Below, piece by piece: positions 25,401 through 34,122 of a stretch of 62,064 nucleotides of DNA (position 1 is its first letter; each line of letters begins with the position of its first letter). Both the position numbers and the translations under genes were made by a program. Source of the stretch: Oscillospiraceae bacterium (GTDB taxonomy: Bacteria > Bacillota_A > Clostridia > Oscillospirales > Oscillospiraceae). The stretch lies in the NCBI GenBank assembly GCA_017456105.1, contig JAFTKA010000004.1:1-62064 (forward strand), written 5' to 3'. The notes below the pieces were generated by a model. The model ran no database searches. It was given only the letters and a program-made list of their open reading frames with translations, and was not told the origin of the DNA.

Positions 25401-25928
25401 TTACATCTGCGTTACAATTTCTTCCAAAGCTTTCCGCTTTTTGGTGCGGAGCTTGTCATCTTCTTTGGCATAGCCAATGGTAATTACCAGCCGCACATCG
25501 CCGTCCAAAGAGCAAAGGGATCGGATCTTTTCGTTATCGAACCAGCCCAGCATACAGCTTCCCAGCCCCTGTGCGGCAGCCTCGGCAGTCAAATAGGCTG
25601 CGGCAATGCCGATGTCCATGGAGCGGTAATCGTTATGCTTGACCTTTGCCCCTACTGCCGCAGACTTCACATAGGGCTTTTCGGAGATCACCAAGAGCAC
25701 CTGTGCATCTGCGGCAAACTTGTTCATACCCATACCCATACAGAGCTTGGCCACCTTTTTGGCGTTCTCCCCTCTGCAGACCGTAAAGTGATAGGGCTGA
25801 CCGTTGCAGGCGGAGGGGGCAAGCCGTCCGCTCTCCAAAATGGCAGTAAGCTTCTCTTCTTCCACTTCCCGATTAGGGTCATAGCTGCGACAGGACTGCC
25901 GGTTCAATGCAATTTCCCGAAAATTCAT
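25401..25928 (-). CDS. Nitroreductase family protein
   Basis: A 175-residue FMN-dependent NAD(P)H oxidoreductase. The N-terminal RQSCRSYDPNREVEEEKLTAI gives the FMN phosphate-binding Arg/Ser pattern, and RLAPSACNGQPYHF is the usual Ser/Asn-Gln loop. MDIGIAAAYLTAEAAAQGLG and the LVITIGYAKE strand complete the fold. The short length fits the compact clostridial subgroup. It overlaps glycerate kinase by 4 bp (ATGA). Substrate unknown. Confidence 0.9.
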   Translation of the reverse strand: MNFREIALNRQSCRSYDPNREVEEEKLTAILESGRLAPSACNGQPYHFTVCRGENAKKVAKLCMGMGMNKFAADAQVLLVISEKPYVKSAAVGAKVKHNDYRSMDIGIAAAYLTAEAAAQGLGSCMLGWFDNEKIRSLCSLDGDVRLVITIGYAKEDDKLRTKKRKALEEIVTQM

Positions 25929-27049
25929 AGATCATTCCTCCAAAAAAGTCTTAACACCTGATACGCCGTTGCCTTCAGATTTTTGTATGCGTTCTCACAG
26001 TTAAGGGCTTCTTCCAATGTGCAAACGGTCCGCAATACCGGGAAGAACGCATCAATTCCGTGGTCATTGCAAACCTCCGCTTCCTCTGTTACACAGCCGG
26101 AAAAGGCGATGACGGTTTTTCCGTATTTCTTGGCAAGCTTGGCCACGCCCACCGGTGCTTTGCCCATCACCGACTGGGAATCCAATCTGCCCTCACCGGT
26201 GATCACCAGATCCGCATCTGTGATCTCCTGCTCCAACCGGATCTCCTCCAGCACAATGTCAATGCCGGACTTTAACTCCGCATTTGTAAAAGCCAAAAAC
26301 GCAAAGCCCAAACCGCCTGCCGCACCGGCACCGGGGACTTCCGGGTCTGCACCGGCAAGCAGGGCATAGCTTTTAAGCCAAAGATCCATATCCCGGATCA
26401 TTTGCAGGGTTGCACCTTTCTGCACACCGTATACCGCACTGCAGCCCAGCTCTCCGCAAAGAGGATTATTCACATCACAGGCGATCCGGAATGTGCATTC
26501 CTTCAGCTGGGGCAGCACGTTCTTGTCTTCGATCCTATATAGCTTTTCAAGGCCTTTTGCCCCCAAGGGGATCGGCTGGCCTGCCCCGTCCAGAAATTCA
26601 TACCCCAGAGCCGTCAGCATACCCGTGCCGCCGTCATTGGTGGCACTGCCGCCAATGCCTATAATAAACCGCCTGCAGCCCCTGTTGATGGCGTCCCGGA
26701 TCAGTTCGCCCACACCGTAGGTGGTGGTCTCCAGGGGATTTCGCTCTTCCCCACTGACCAGGGTAATGCCTGCAGAGGCCGCCATTTCGATGACGGCTGT
26801 GTTGGTGTCATTCAAAATGCAGTATGCAGCCTTCACCGGCCGGCCGATGGGATCGGAAACGAAAAGCTCTACGATTTGGGCGTTAAAACCCGCCAGTGCC
26901 TCCACCGTGCCTTCACCGCCGTCTGCCAAGGGTTTGACCACCACCGCTGCGTCAGGTTTCAGCCGCAGTGCGGCCTCCTTCACCGCATTTCCCGCCTGCA
27001 TGGAAGACAGGCTTCCCTTAAAAGAATCGATGGCTATTACAATTTTCAT
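25925..27049 (-). CDS. Glycerate kinase
   Basis: A 374-residue GK-I type glycerate kinase (GlxK/GarK family) that phosphorylates D-glycerate with ATP. Family signatures: MKIVIAIDSFKGSLSSMQAG, PLADGGEGTVEAL, the conserved IGIGGSATNDGGTGMLTALGYEF stretch (shortened) and the ITGEGRLDSQSVMGKAPVGVA region near residue 290. In an operon with a nitroreductase. Confidence 0.93.
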   Translation of the reverse strand: MKIVIAIDSFKGSLSSMQAGNAVKEAALRLKPDAAVVVKPLADGGEGTVEALAGFNAQIVELFVSDPIGRPVKAAYCILNDTNTAVIEMAASAGITLVSGEERNPLETTTYGVGELIRDAINRGCRRFIIGIGGSATNDGGTGMLTALGYEFLDGAGQPIPLGAKGLEKLYRIEDKNVLPQLKECTFRIACDVNNPLCGELGCSAVYGVQKGATLQMIRDMDLWLKSYALLAGADPEVPGAGAAGGLGFAFLAFTNAELKSGIDIVLEEIRLEQEITDADLVITGEGRLDSQSVMGKAPVGVAKLAKKYGKTVIAFSGCVTEEAEVCNDHGIDAFFPVLRTVCTLEEALNCENAYKNLKATAYQVLRLFWRNDL

Positions 27050-27113
27050 GCCCCACCACGCTCCCTTTTCTTTTCTTCACTATACCACACCCCCGCCTAT
27101 CTTACAAGCTCTA

Positions 27114-27148
27114 AAACGCCCCTTGTCCGTGGACAAGGGGCGTTTATC
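27114..27148 (-). terminator. Terminator of ABC exporter gene
   Basis: Perfect 15-bp stem AAACGCCCCTTGTCC / GGACAAGGGGCGTTT (27114-27128 / 27131-27145). Confidence 0.85.
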
Positions 27149-27149
27149 A

Positions 27150-28907
27150 TTATCTCTGTCGGGTGATTTTGCCATCTGCGATCTCGTAAATCATATCGCA
27201 GTCGGCGATGGTGGACAGGCGGTGGGCAATGATGACCAGGGTCTTCTTACCCTTCAGATGATGAATGGCGTCCATGATCGCCTGCTCCGTTTCCGTGTCC
27301 AAAGAAGAGGTAGCCTCGTCCAGCACCAGAAGAGCCGGGTCCGTATAAAGAGCCCGGGCGATGCCGATCCTCTGCCGCTGGCCGCCGGAGAACCGCACAC
27401 CGCGGTCGCCGCATTTAGTATCCAAGCCGTCGGGCAGCCCCCGGATAAACTCCTCCATCTGAGCCTGCCGCAGGCAATCCCAAACCCTTTCGTCGGAAAT
27501 ATGCTCCGGAGCCATGCCGAAAGCCACATTATCCCGAACCGTGCCGGAGCACAGATAGATCGACTGGGGGATATATCCGATCTGATCGGCCCACCAGTCC
27601 GGATCTTGGGAAATGTCCCGGCCATCTGCCAGGATCACACCGGATTCCGGCTTATGCAGACCCAGGATCAGATCCGCAAGGGTGGTCTTACCGCTGCCGG
27701 AAGGGCCAACCAACGCCACAGACTTGCCTGTGGGTACACTTAAGTCAATATGCTCATAAAGAGCCTGCTCCGCATCGGGGAAGCGGAAGCTCAGATCCTT
27801 TACCTCCACCCCGGTCTGCAGGGGCTGCACCTTGGGGAGGGGTCGTACCGGACGCACTGATACCGTATCCTTTTGGGAGATCTCGTTTTCCGTCAGTGTC
27901 TTATACACCGAATCCAAAGCCGCCATATTATAGCGAGCCTGATTTAAGTTGCCGTTGATCTGATTTGCCACCGGGATCAACCGCACAGCCGCCAAAGCGA
28001 AGGCCGCCATCACAGGCAAAATTCCCGTCAGATCACCGTCGCCTGCTGCCATCACCGCCACCGCCAGGAACACGCCCAGCATGGCAATGGTCTCCACCAC
28101 CGTTCTGGGGATCGCCGACAGAGCCATGCGGCGGCTGTTGGTCTCGGCATACTTGCGGGCACTTTCCGCATAGCCGTTAATAAACAGCTGCTGCCGACGG
28201 TTGGTCAGGATTCCCTTCAGTCCGCCCATGGCGTAATAGACCCAACGGATCATTTCCGTGTTCTGTGCCTGATTATCCTTGCCGGCCTGGGTGATCTTCT
28301 TTACCACCAGCTTGTTGACGATGAGCAAAATGATTACGATCAAAGCTGCCGCAAACAAGGTCAATTTGGGATCCATAACCATCAGCACCGCCAGTAGAGC
28401 CAGAGCCGTAAATATCTGGGTAAATACAGAAAGCAAAGCCGAGATCAAACCCATCAGCCGATCCACGTCCCAGGTAACCGCCCGCTGCGTCTCAGCCTGG
28501 GTGCGGGACAGATGGTAGGCATAGGGTTTATGCAGGATCTTATCCAGCAGCTTGGCGGAAATATGGGTGTTGGTCCGGCTCAGGAAGCGGTACTGGATCA
28601 AACTCAGGCACAATCCATAAACACCCTTGATCACATACAATACCGCCATCAGTATGGCAATGGACACGATCAGTTTTTGCTGGTCTTCGCTGCCGAGGAT
28701 GCGGGCGATCAATGCCAAATAGCCGTTTCCGGTCAGCTCCTGACCGCCCATAATGGCGTTCATAAAGGGCAGCATCAGAGCTACCACCGCAGACTCCAGC
28801 AACGCACCCACAATGGCCGCGATCGCAATACCAATCAGTGCCAGTATTTGCTTTTTGGAAAAAATCCGGCCCAATTTCCGAAAAAAACCGACCTTTTCAG
28901 TCTCCAC
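27150..28907 (-). CDS. ABC transporter, fused membrane and ATPase domains
   Basis: A 585-residue half-transporter expected to act as a homodimeric exporter or flippase. Six helices lie within about 20-320. The ATPase has Walker A GPSGSGKTT, Q-loop GYIPQSIYL, signature RFSGGQRQRIGIARAL, Walker B LLVLDEATSSLD and H-loop IIAHRLSTI. The YHLSRTQAETQRAVTWDVDR region resembles PglK/MsbA-type polysaccharide or lipid flippases, but the substrate is not determinable. The start is set at GTG 28907, 8 bp after AGGAGG; a GTG at 28916 overlaps that site. Confidence 0.85.
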   Translation of the reverse strand: METEKVGFFRKLGRIFSKKQILALIGIAIAAIVGALLESAVVALMLPFMNAIMGGQELTGNGYLALIARILGSEDQQKLIVSIAILMAVLYVIKGVYGLCLSLIQYRFLSRTNTHISAKLLDKILHKPYAYHLSRTQAETQRAVTWDVDRLMGLISALLSVFTQIFTALALLAVLMVMDPKLTLFAAALIVIILLIVNKLVVKKITQAGKDNQAQNTEMIRWVYYAMGGLKGILTNRRQQLFINGYAESARKYAETNSRRMALSAIPRTVVETIAMLGVFLAVAVMAAGDGDLTGILPVMAAFALAAVRLIPVANQINGNLNQARYNMAALDSVYKTLTENEISQKDTVSVRPVRPLPKVQPLQTGVEVKDLSFRFPDAEQALYEHIDLSVPTGKSVALVGPSGSGKTTLADLILGLHKPESGVILADGRDISQDPDWWADQIGYIPQSIYLCSGTVRDNVAFGMAPEHISDERVWDCLRQAQMEEFIRGLPDGLDTKCGDRGVRFSGGQRQRIGIARALYTDPALLVLDEATSSLDTETEQAIMDAIHHLKGKKTLVIIAHRLSTIADCDMIYEIADGKITRQR

Positions 28908-29004
28908 CTTGCACACCTCCTGCCGTAAAAACTACGCATTTTTACCTATTATACTCTTAAATCCCAAAGGTTGCAACTATGTTTTTTTTGGGGGGTAAAC
29001 CACA

Positions 29005-29036
29005 AAAAACAGGTCGGCACAAGCCGACCTGTTTTT
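29005..29036. terminator. Terminator of tRNA-Pro (bidirectional)
   Basis: Perfect 14-bp stem AAAAACAGGTCGGC / GCCGACCTGTTTTT (29005-29018 / 29023-29036). Confidence 0.85.
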
Positions 29037-29039
29037 ATT

Positions 29040-29116
29040 TGGTCCGGATGACAGGATTCGAACCTGCGGCATCTTGCTCCCAAAGCAAGCGCTCTACCAA
29101 ACTGAGCCACATCCGG
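29040..29116 (-). tRNA. tRNA-Pro (UGG anticodon)
   Basis: 77 nt with encoded CCA. Acceptor CCGGATG / CATCCGG, D-arm GGCTCAGTTTGGTAGAGC, anticodon stem-loop GCTTGCTTTGGGAGCAAG with anticodon TGG, T-arm GCAGGTTCGAATCCTGT. Confidence 0.94.
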
Positions 29117-29157
29117 TGATATGCGATTAATCAAATTATATGCGAACAGGCACCTTT

Positions 29158-29280
29158 CCTGTTGCGGTGCCCGATATCTTCCTTGCCGGCAAAGCGGCTT
29201 CGTCAGCTATCGACCGCGGCCACTCGCTCAGCTCCCTGTATCCGCCGCAGGCGGCGGTCGCATCGCTCCCCAAACTTCGC
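29158..29280 (-). repeat. Dispersed repeat, copy 1 (matches 61486-61605)
   Basis: Read on the minus strand it shares, in the same order and spacing, GGGGAGCGATGCGACCGC, GCGAGTGGCCGCGGTCGATA and ATCGGGCACCGCAACAGG with the copy near the right end of the window. The interior is palindromic (CCGCCGCAGGCGGCGG) and non-coding. Confidence 0.75.
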
Positions 29281-29309
29281 TAAGCCCGGATAGATATCAG
29301 ACAAGAGGT

Positions 29310-29338
29310 ATTATACACAACTCTCCTGTAAAAAGCAA
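29310..29338 (-). promoter_or_regulatory. Candidate promoter reading toward tRNA-Pro
   Basis: Minus strand: TTGCTT (29338-29333), 17 bp, TATAAT (29315-29310). It is nearly 200 bp upstream of the tRNA, with repeat copy 1 in between. Confidence 0.5.
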
Positions 29339-29381
29339 ATATAAATTGTAGTCGGCTTGTCCAAAAATCCCACGGTTTCTC

Positions 29382-29409
29382 TTGACTATTTTCCTGTGGG
29401 TGTTATAAT
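29382..29409 (+). promoter_or_regulatory. Hydrogenase promoter
   Basis: TTGACT (29382-29387), 16 bp ending in TGT, TATAAT (29404-29409): an extended -10 promoter. Confidence 0.78.
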
Positions 29410-29449
29410 AAGAAAGATATTGTCGAAATTATAACAGGAGGACAGGCAT

Positions 29450-30958
29450 ATGAGAGGAATCCCCTCCCTGATCACCGATATCCGAAAAAGTGTATTTACG
29501 GAAGTGGCCAAGATGGCCTATGCCGGCAGCGATTATTCCTGTGCGGACGAATTGCCCTATAAGATCGTACCCGGAGACCGGCCCATGCACCGGGAGTCGG
29601 TGTTTTTGGAGCGTGCCATCGCCAGCGAGCGTGTTCGTCTGGCCATGGGTCTGAATATCCGACCCATTCAGACCCGGCATCTGATGACCGAGGGTATGGA
29701 CGCTGCCGCAGTAGCCGAACAGTACTATGAGCCGCCCCTGATCAACATTATTCCCTATGCCTGCCACGCCTGTCCCACGGACCGGTATTGGGTTACTGAC
29801 CTGTGTCAGAACTGTCTGGCAGCCTCCTGTCAAAAGGTCTGCCCCAAGGAGGCCATCACCTTTGTCAACGGCAGAAGCCGCATCGACCCCAAAGCCTGTA
29901 TTCGCTGCGGAAAATGTGCAAAGGCCTGTTCTTACCACGCCATTGTCCACGTGGAGCGACCCTGTCAGGCCGCCTGCGGTATGGACGCCATCGGCTCCGA
30001 CGAGTATGGCCGTGCGGTGATCGACCAGGACAAGTGCGTAGCTTGCGGCCAGTGCCTGGTCAGCTGTCCCTTCGGTGCCATCGTGGATAAGGGACAGATC
30101 TTCCAGGTGGTCCGCTCCATTATGGAGGGTGAGCGGGTCATCGCCATTGTAGCCCCCGCCTTTATCGGCCAGTTTGGAAAGCACTCCACCCCCGGCAAGT
30201 TTATCGCCGCCATGAAGGCACTGGGCTTCGCCCGGATCGTGGAAGTTGCTGTGGGTGCGGATGTTTGCACCATTGAAGAGGCTAAGGACTTTGTGGAAAA
30301 AGTCCCCCAGGAACAGAAATATATGGCCACCTCCTGCTGCCCTGCATGGCATTCCATGATCTCTAAGCTCTACCCCAGCGAAAAGGGCAATATCTCTATG
30401 ACCCTGACCCCCATGGTCTTCACCGCAAGGCTTATGAAACAGAAATACCCCGGCTGTAAGGTGGTCTTTATCGGACCCTGTGCCGCCAAAAAGCTGGAGG
30501 CCATTCGGGAAGATATTCGTTCCGATGTGGATTTTGTGCTGACCTTTGAGGAACTGCAGGGTATGTTCGAAGCCAAGGACATTAACTTCGAGACCATTGA
30601 GCCCATGTACGATCTGAACGAAGGCTCCGCCGCCGGCCGTGGCTTTGCGGTAGCCGGCGGTGTGGCAGGGGCCGTGGAAAAGCTTCTGAAAGAAACCGAT
30701 CCGGATATGGAAGTCAAAACTGCCCGGGCCGAGGGCCTGAAGGAATGCCGTAAGCTGATGGCCATGGCCAAAGCCGGAAAATACGACGGTTATTTGCTGG
30801 AAGGTATGGCCTGCCCCGGCGGCTGTGTGGCCGGTGCGGGAACGCTGCTGCCGGTGGATCTGGCGGCCAAGGTTGTGGGTCGTTATCAGTCCGAGGCCCA
30901 GCGGGAAAGCCCTCTGGAAAGTGAGTATAAAGATCAAGGTAAACACCTGGGAGATTGA
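29450..30958 (+). CDS. [FeFe] hydrogenase, group B-like
   Basis: A 502-residue protein interconverting protons and H2. The N-terminal MRGIPSLITDIRKSVFTEVA is typical of this clostridial subgroup. About 120-220 has ferredoxin-type clusters: CQNCLAASCQKVCPKEA, CIRCGKCAKACSYHA, CVACGQCLVSCPFGA. The H-cluster motifs are TSCCPAWHSM (L1, Ala where group A has Gly), IGPCAAKKLEA (L2) and GMACPGGCVAGAG (L3). No HydB/HydC partner is adjacent, so ferredoxin is the likely electron carrier; it could recycle ferredoxin also used by Rnf. Its stop lies 1 bp before the NUDIX gene. Confidence 0.92.
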   Translation: MRGIPSLITDIRKSVFTEVAKMAYAGSDYSCADELPYKIVPGDRPMHRESVFLERAIASERVRLAMGLNIRPIQTRHLMTEGMDAAAVAEQYYEPPLINIIPYACHACPTDRYWVTDLCQNCLAASCQKVCPKEAITFVNGRSRIDPKACIRCGKCAKACSYHAIVHVERPCQAACGMDAIGSDEYGRAVIDQDKCVACGQCLVSCPFGAIVDKGQIFQVVRSIMEGERVIAIVAPAFIGQFGKHSTPGKFIAAMKALGFARIVEVAVGADVCTIEEAKDFVEKVPQEQKYMATSCCPAWHSMISKLYPSEKGNISMTLTPMVFTARLMKQKYPGCKVVFIGPCAAKKLEAIREDIRSDVDFVLTFEELQGMFEAKDINFETIEPMYDLNEGSAAGRGFAVAGGVAGAVEKLLKETDPDMEVKTARAEGLKECRKLMAMAKAGKYDGYLLEGMACPGGCVAGAGTLLPVDLAAKVVGRYQSEAQRESPLESEYKDQGKHLGD

Positions 30959-30959
30959 T

Positions 30960-31469
30960 TTGGAATATAACGATATTTACGACAAGGACAGACGCTTCAC
31001 CGGCAAGACCCACCTGCGGGGTACCCCCTGGAAGCCGGGTCAGTACGGACTGGTGGTCTGCGTCTGGGTCTACGACGGCAACGGCCGGGTCCTGCTGACC
31101 CGCCGTGCCAAGGAAAAATCCTTTGCCGGCACCTGGGAAAATTCCGGTGGTGCGGCAAAAGCCGGAGAGCATAGCCGTCAGGCCATTGCCCGGGAACTGT
31201 TCGAGGAGACCGGGATTCAGGCAGAGGAAGCGGAATTTGAGCTTCTGGACACCGGCCGGGACGGCAACGCCCACTATGATTACTACTGCCTGAAGCGGGA
31301 CATTCCCCTGGAGGAGATCCGTCTGCAGCCGGGAGAAACCGATAACGTCCAGTGGGCAACCTTTGAGCAGGTGCATCAGCTGATCGAGAAAAAGCAGATG
31401 TGCCGCATCATCGCCCGTCAGTTCTGCCGGCAGGAGGCCATGCTGAAATCCAGGCAGACTGCACAATAA
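30960..31469 (+). CDS. NUDIX hydrolase, TTG start
   Basis: A 169-residue pyrophosphohydrolase. The Nudix box is NSGGAAKAGEHSRQAIARELFEETGI at about 62-87 (given here only by key residues G, E-x5, R-E-L-x-E-E-T-G). The N-terminal EYNDIYDKDRRFTGKTHLRG resembles the isopentenyl-diphosphate isomerase-like Nudix branch, but function is not certain. No ATG precedes the domain; TTG at 30960 has GGGAG 7 bp upstream inside the hydrogenase 3' end, so translation is probably coupled. Confidence 0.83.
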   Translation: MEYNDIYDKDRRFTGKTHLRGTPWKPGQYGLVVCVWVYDGNGRVLLTRRAKEKSFAGTWENSGGAAKAGEHSRQAIARELFEETGIQAEEAEFELLDTGRDGNAHYDYYCLKRDIPLEEIRLQPGETDNVQWATFEQVHQLIEKKQMCRIIARQFCRQEAMLKSRQTAQ

Positions 31470-31623
31470 CAGCTATTCCGATTTGTTAGAGTTGCACATT
31501 AAATTTCTCTTGCCAAAAAATAGCATATTGGGTTATAATGAAAAAAAGCGTTTTTTATGACCCGGTGAAAACGCAGTTTGCCGGGAATAAAAAACGTTTT
31601 TTCTTTCCAAAGGAGGAATCATT

Positions 31624-32259
31624 ATGTTACAATTTGAACAGCTTCCCGGCTTGCGGGGCAATGTGCGGCTGCGGTACGCCCGGGGTCATTTCGCCACCAA
31701 CCACAGCCATATCAATTATTACATCGACATAACAGAGCAGAAGACCAACCTGATGGAAGCCAAGGCCGTGGCCCGTCAGCTGGCCAACCGTTTCAAAGCC
31801 AATACCCAGGTGGACACCATTTTGTGTCTGGACGGAATGGAAGTGATCGGTGCCTGTTTGGCATCTGAACTGAGTAAGACCGGTTACCACAGCATCAATG
31901 AGCAGCGTCCCATCTCCATTTTGAGCCCTGAGTATAACTCCAACTCCCAGATCGTGTTCCGGGATAACTATAAGCCCATGATCCGAGGCAAGCACGTGCT
32001 GATCCTGATGGCCAGTATGACCACCGGCTTTACCCTGAAGCGGAGCATCGAGGCCGTGGGCTACTACGGCGGCTATATCGCCGGTGCGGCAGCTCTTTAC
32101 AATGCTGTTGAATTGGACGCCTCCTATCCCGTTACCTCCATCTACACCCTCAGCGACCTGCCGGACTATAAGAGCTATGAGTCCAATGACTGCCCCTACT
32201 GCAAGAAGGGCATTCCCCTGGACGCCCTGGTCAACAGCCACGGCTACTCCAAACTGTAA
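31624..32259 (+). CDS. Phosphoribosyltransferase-like protein (orotate PRTase-like)
   Basis: A 211-residue type I PRTase fold. The PRPP-binding strand-loop is HVLILMASMTTGFTLKRSI near residue 125 (normally D/E-D-x-x-T-T-G). Here the two acidic residues are replaced by MAS, so catalytic competence is questionable. DTILCLDGMEVIGACLASEL is the preceding PP-loop region. The C-terminus holds a CPYCKKG zinc-ribbon-like pair. AAAGGAGG precedes the ATG. The substrate is unknown; it may be regulatory. Confidence 0.75.
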   Translation: MLQFEQLPGLRGNVRLRYARGHFATNHSHINYYIDITEQKTNLMEAKAVARQLANRFKANTQVDTILCLDGMEVIGACLASELSKTGYHSINEQRPISILSPEYNSNSQIVFRDNYKPMIRGKHVLILMASMTTGFTLKRSIEAVGYYGGYIAGAAALYNAVELDASYPVTSIYTLSDLPDYKSYESNDCPYCKKGIPLDALVNSHGYSKL

Positions 32260-32262
32260 ACA

Positions 32263-32292
32263 AACCGCCCCGGAGTAACTCCGGGGCGGTTC
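32263..32292 (+). terminator. Terminator
   Basis: Perfect 13-bp stem AACCGCCCCGGAG / CTCCGGGGCGGTT (32263-32275 / 32279-32291). Confidence 0.82.
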
Positions 32293-32483
32293 TATGTAGA
32301 ATAACAAGCCTCATAAAATGTTTACAAAATGATCGTTGATATTTCCAACGCGATAAGGCATAATACAAAATGCGGTATATGTTAAGCATCAAACTGCCTT
32401 CTGCTTTTTGCCAAGCAGTGGGTTTTGTTAGATAGCATAACTTGCTTGTTGAGAAAAAAATCGAATATTGTGCTATATTATAG

Positions 32484-32512
32484 TTGCGAAAAATTGCTTT
32501 GTGTGGTACAAT
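32484..32512 (+). promoter_or_regulatory. Promoter of the capsule-type operon
   Basis: TTGCGA (32484-32489), 17 bp, TACAAT (32507-32512) with a TGG extension. The remaining 32293-32614 spacer is AT-rich without a gene. Confidence 0.7.
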
Positions 32513-32614
32513 GTGTGTACTTTGGCGTGATATGATTTCTTGCAGGATTCGCTATACTGTTCCCCCTGCAGGAAGTTGTACTTTTATCTGCGTAAAAGCT
32601 TTGGAGAACGTGGC

Positions 32615-33340
32615 ATGAATGGTTTTATTGACATACATACCCACATCTTGGCAGAGGCGGACGACGGAGCAAAGGATATCTCGGAATCGTTAGCCCTGTT
32701 GCGTAAGGCCTGGGAGAATAATACCAGGGCAATTGTTTTAACACCGCATTATCGGAATCAGTATAAAAAACCCCCGCAGGAGCTCAGGCTGGAATACCAG
32801 CGTCTACGCGAAATAGCGAAGGAATCCCTGCCAGACATGCATTTATATCTGGGCAACGAAATCGCCTGTGAAATAGACATTCCGGAGGCCCTGGCGGCAG
32901 GCAATGTGCTGACCATGAATGATTCGCAATATGTATTGCTGGAACTGCACGCAATTGGCCTGCGTTCTCAGGTTATATCCGCGGTCTCGGAATTGGTCCG
33001 GTACGGATTTTGTCCGATCATCGCCCATGTAGAGCGATATAAGCTCTTTCGCTCAGATATGACGCTGATAGATGAGTTGCTCCAAATGGGTGCCCTGTTC
33101 CAGCTCAATGGGAATAGTGTTTTGGGAAAATGCGGCTTTGCCACCAAACGGTTCTGCCATAAATTACTGCGTACGGGCAAGGTACAGTTCATTGCTTCAG
33201 ACGCCCATGATATGAATAACAGATCTCCACAGCTACAGGAGTGCTTTGTTCATATCCGAAAAAAATACGGCCAGGAATATGCCGCTGCGTTGTTTTACAA
33301 AAACGCTCAGGCGGTTATCGAAAACAGGGCCATATATTAA
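32615..33340 (+). CDS. CpsB/YwqE-type tyrosine-protein phosphatase (PHP family)
   Basis: A 241-residue Mn-dependent phosphatase. Metal-binding motifs: DIHTHIL near the N-terminus, DDGAKDISESLALL, LTPHYRNQY, LYLGNEIACE, IIAHVERYKLF and the C-terminal FIASDAHDM. In Gram-positives it dephosphorylates the BY-kinase of the same operon, which lies two genes downstream. The start at 32615 has GGAGA 7 bp upstream; an earlier in-frame ATG lacks a site. Confidence 0.9.
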   Translation: MNGFIDIHTHILAEADDGAKDISESLALLRKAWENNTRAIVLTPHYRNQYKKPPQELRLEYQRLREIAKESLPDMHLYLGNEIACEIDIPEALAAGNVLTMNDSQYVLLELHAIGLRSQVISAVSELVRYGFCPIIAHVERYKLFRSDMTLIDELLQMGALFQLNGNSVLGKCGFATKRFCHKLLRTGKVQFIASDAHDMNNRSPQLQECFVHIRKKYGQEYAAALFYKNAQAVIENRAIY

Positions 33341-33350
33341 GGAGAAAACT

Positions 33351-34112
33351 ATGGAGATGCAAAAAGAAGAAAAGGAACTCAATCTGATTGATTTATTCTG
33401 TTTTCTGAAAACTAAAATTTGGATTATGGTTGGCGTTTTTGTTCTGTTTTTTCTTGCCGGTACGTTCTATACCAAGGCGACTATGCCCGATGAGTATACT
33501 GCTGTAACTCGTATGTATGTGCTAAGCCGTTCCTCCGAGTCCAGTGTATCTTATTACGATTACAGTGTTTCCACTTATATGGTCCGGGACTATCAGGTCC
33601 TGATTACCGGACAGAACGTTACCAGTGAAGTTATCCGGCGTTTAGATTTAAGAATGTCGCCGTCTCAATTAGCTAGCAAAATCTCTGTTTCGGCCATTGA
33701 ATCTACCCGTGTGCTGCAAATCGTTGTAACGGATACCGATCCGCAGCGGGCAGCGGACATTGCCAATTGTGTACGGGAGGTTTCCAGTACACAAATCAAG
33801 GACATCATGGATGCAGATGCGGTAAATCTGGTTTATAAGGCAGAGGTTCCATCGGGCAAATCCGGTCCTGACACATCAAAAATTGCGTTTTCAGCGGCTC
33901 TGATTGGCCTGGTGATCACAGTTGCCGTGCTTTTATTGATTTATTTCTTGGACGACACTATCCGCACAGAAGAGGATGTTATGTACCGTCTGGGATTGGG
34001 TACATTGGGTGTGATCCCTATATCCAGCGAGCTGGAGGCACTGGGAAATACAGGTAGTGTGCAGCGAAAGAAAAAGAAGCTCTTTGGATTTGGAGCTAAT
34101 CGGAGGAAGTGA
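33351..34112 (+). CDS. Wzz/CapA-type polysaccharide co-polymerase
   Basis: A 253-residue membrane adaptor. Two helices flank an external domain (about 23-45 and 183-203); the N-terminal ELNLIDLFCFLKTKIWIMVG and the YLDDTIRTEEDV-like segment after helix 2 (IYFLDDTIRTEEDVMYRLGL) are hallmarks. It activates the cognate cytoplasmic kinase and controls chain length. The basic tail RKKKKLFGFGANRRK is cytosolic. GGAGA precedes the ATG; the gene begins 10 bp after the phosphatase. Confidence 0.9.
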   Translation: MEMQKEEKELNLIDLFCFLKTKIWIMVGVFVLFFLAGTFYTKATMPDEYTAVTRMYVLSRSSESSVSYYDYSVSTYMVRDYQVLITGQNVTSEVIRRLDLRMSPSQLASKISVSAIESTRVLQIVVTDTDPQRAADIANCVREVSSTQIKDIMDADAVNLVYKAEVPSGKSGPDTSKIAFSAALIGLVITVAVLLLIYFLDDTIRTEEDVMYRLGLGTLGVIPISSELEALGNTGSVQRKKKKLFGFGANRRK

Positions 34113-34122
34113 GGGCCACACT

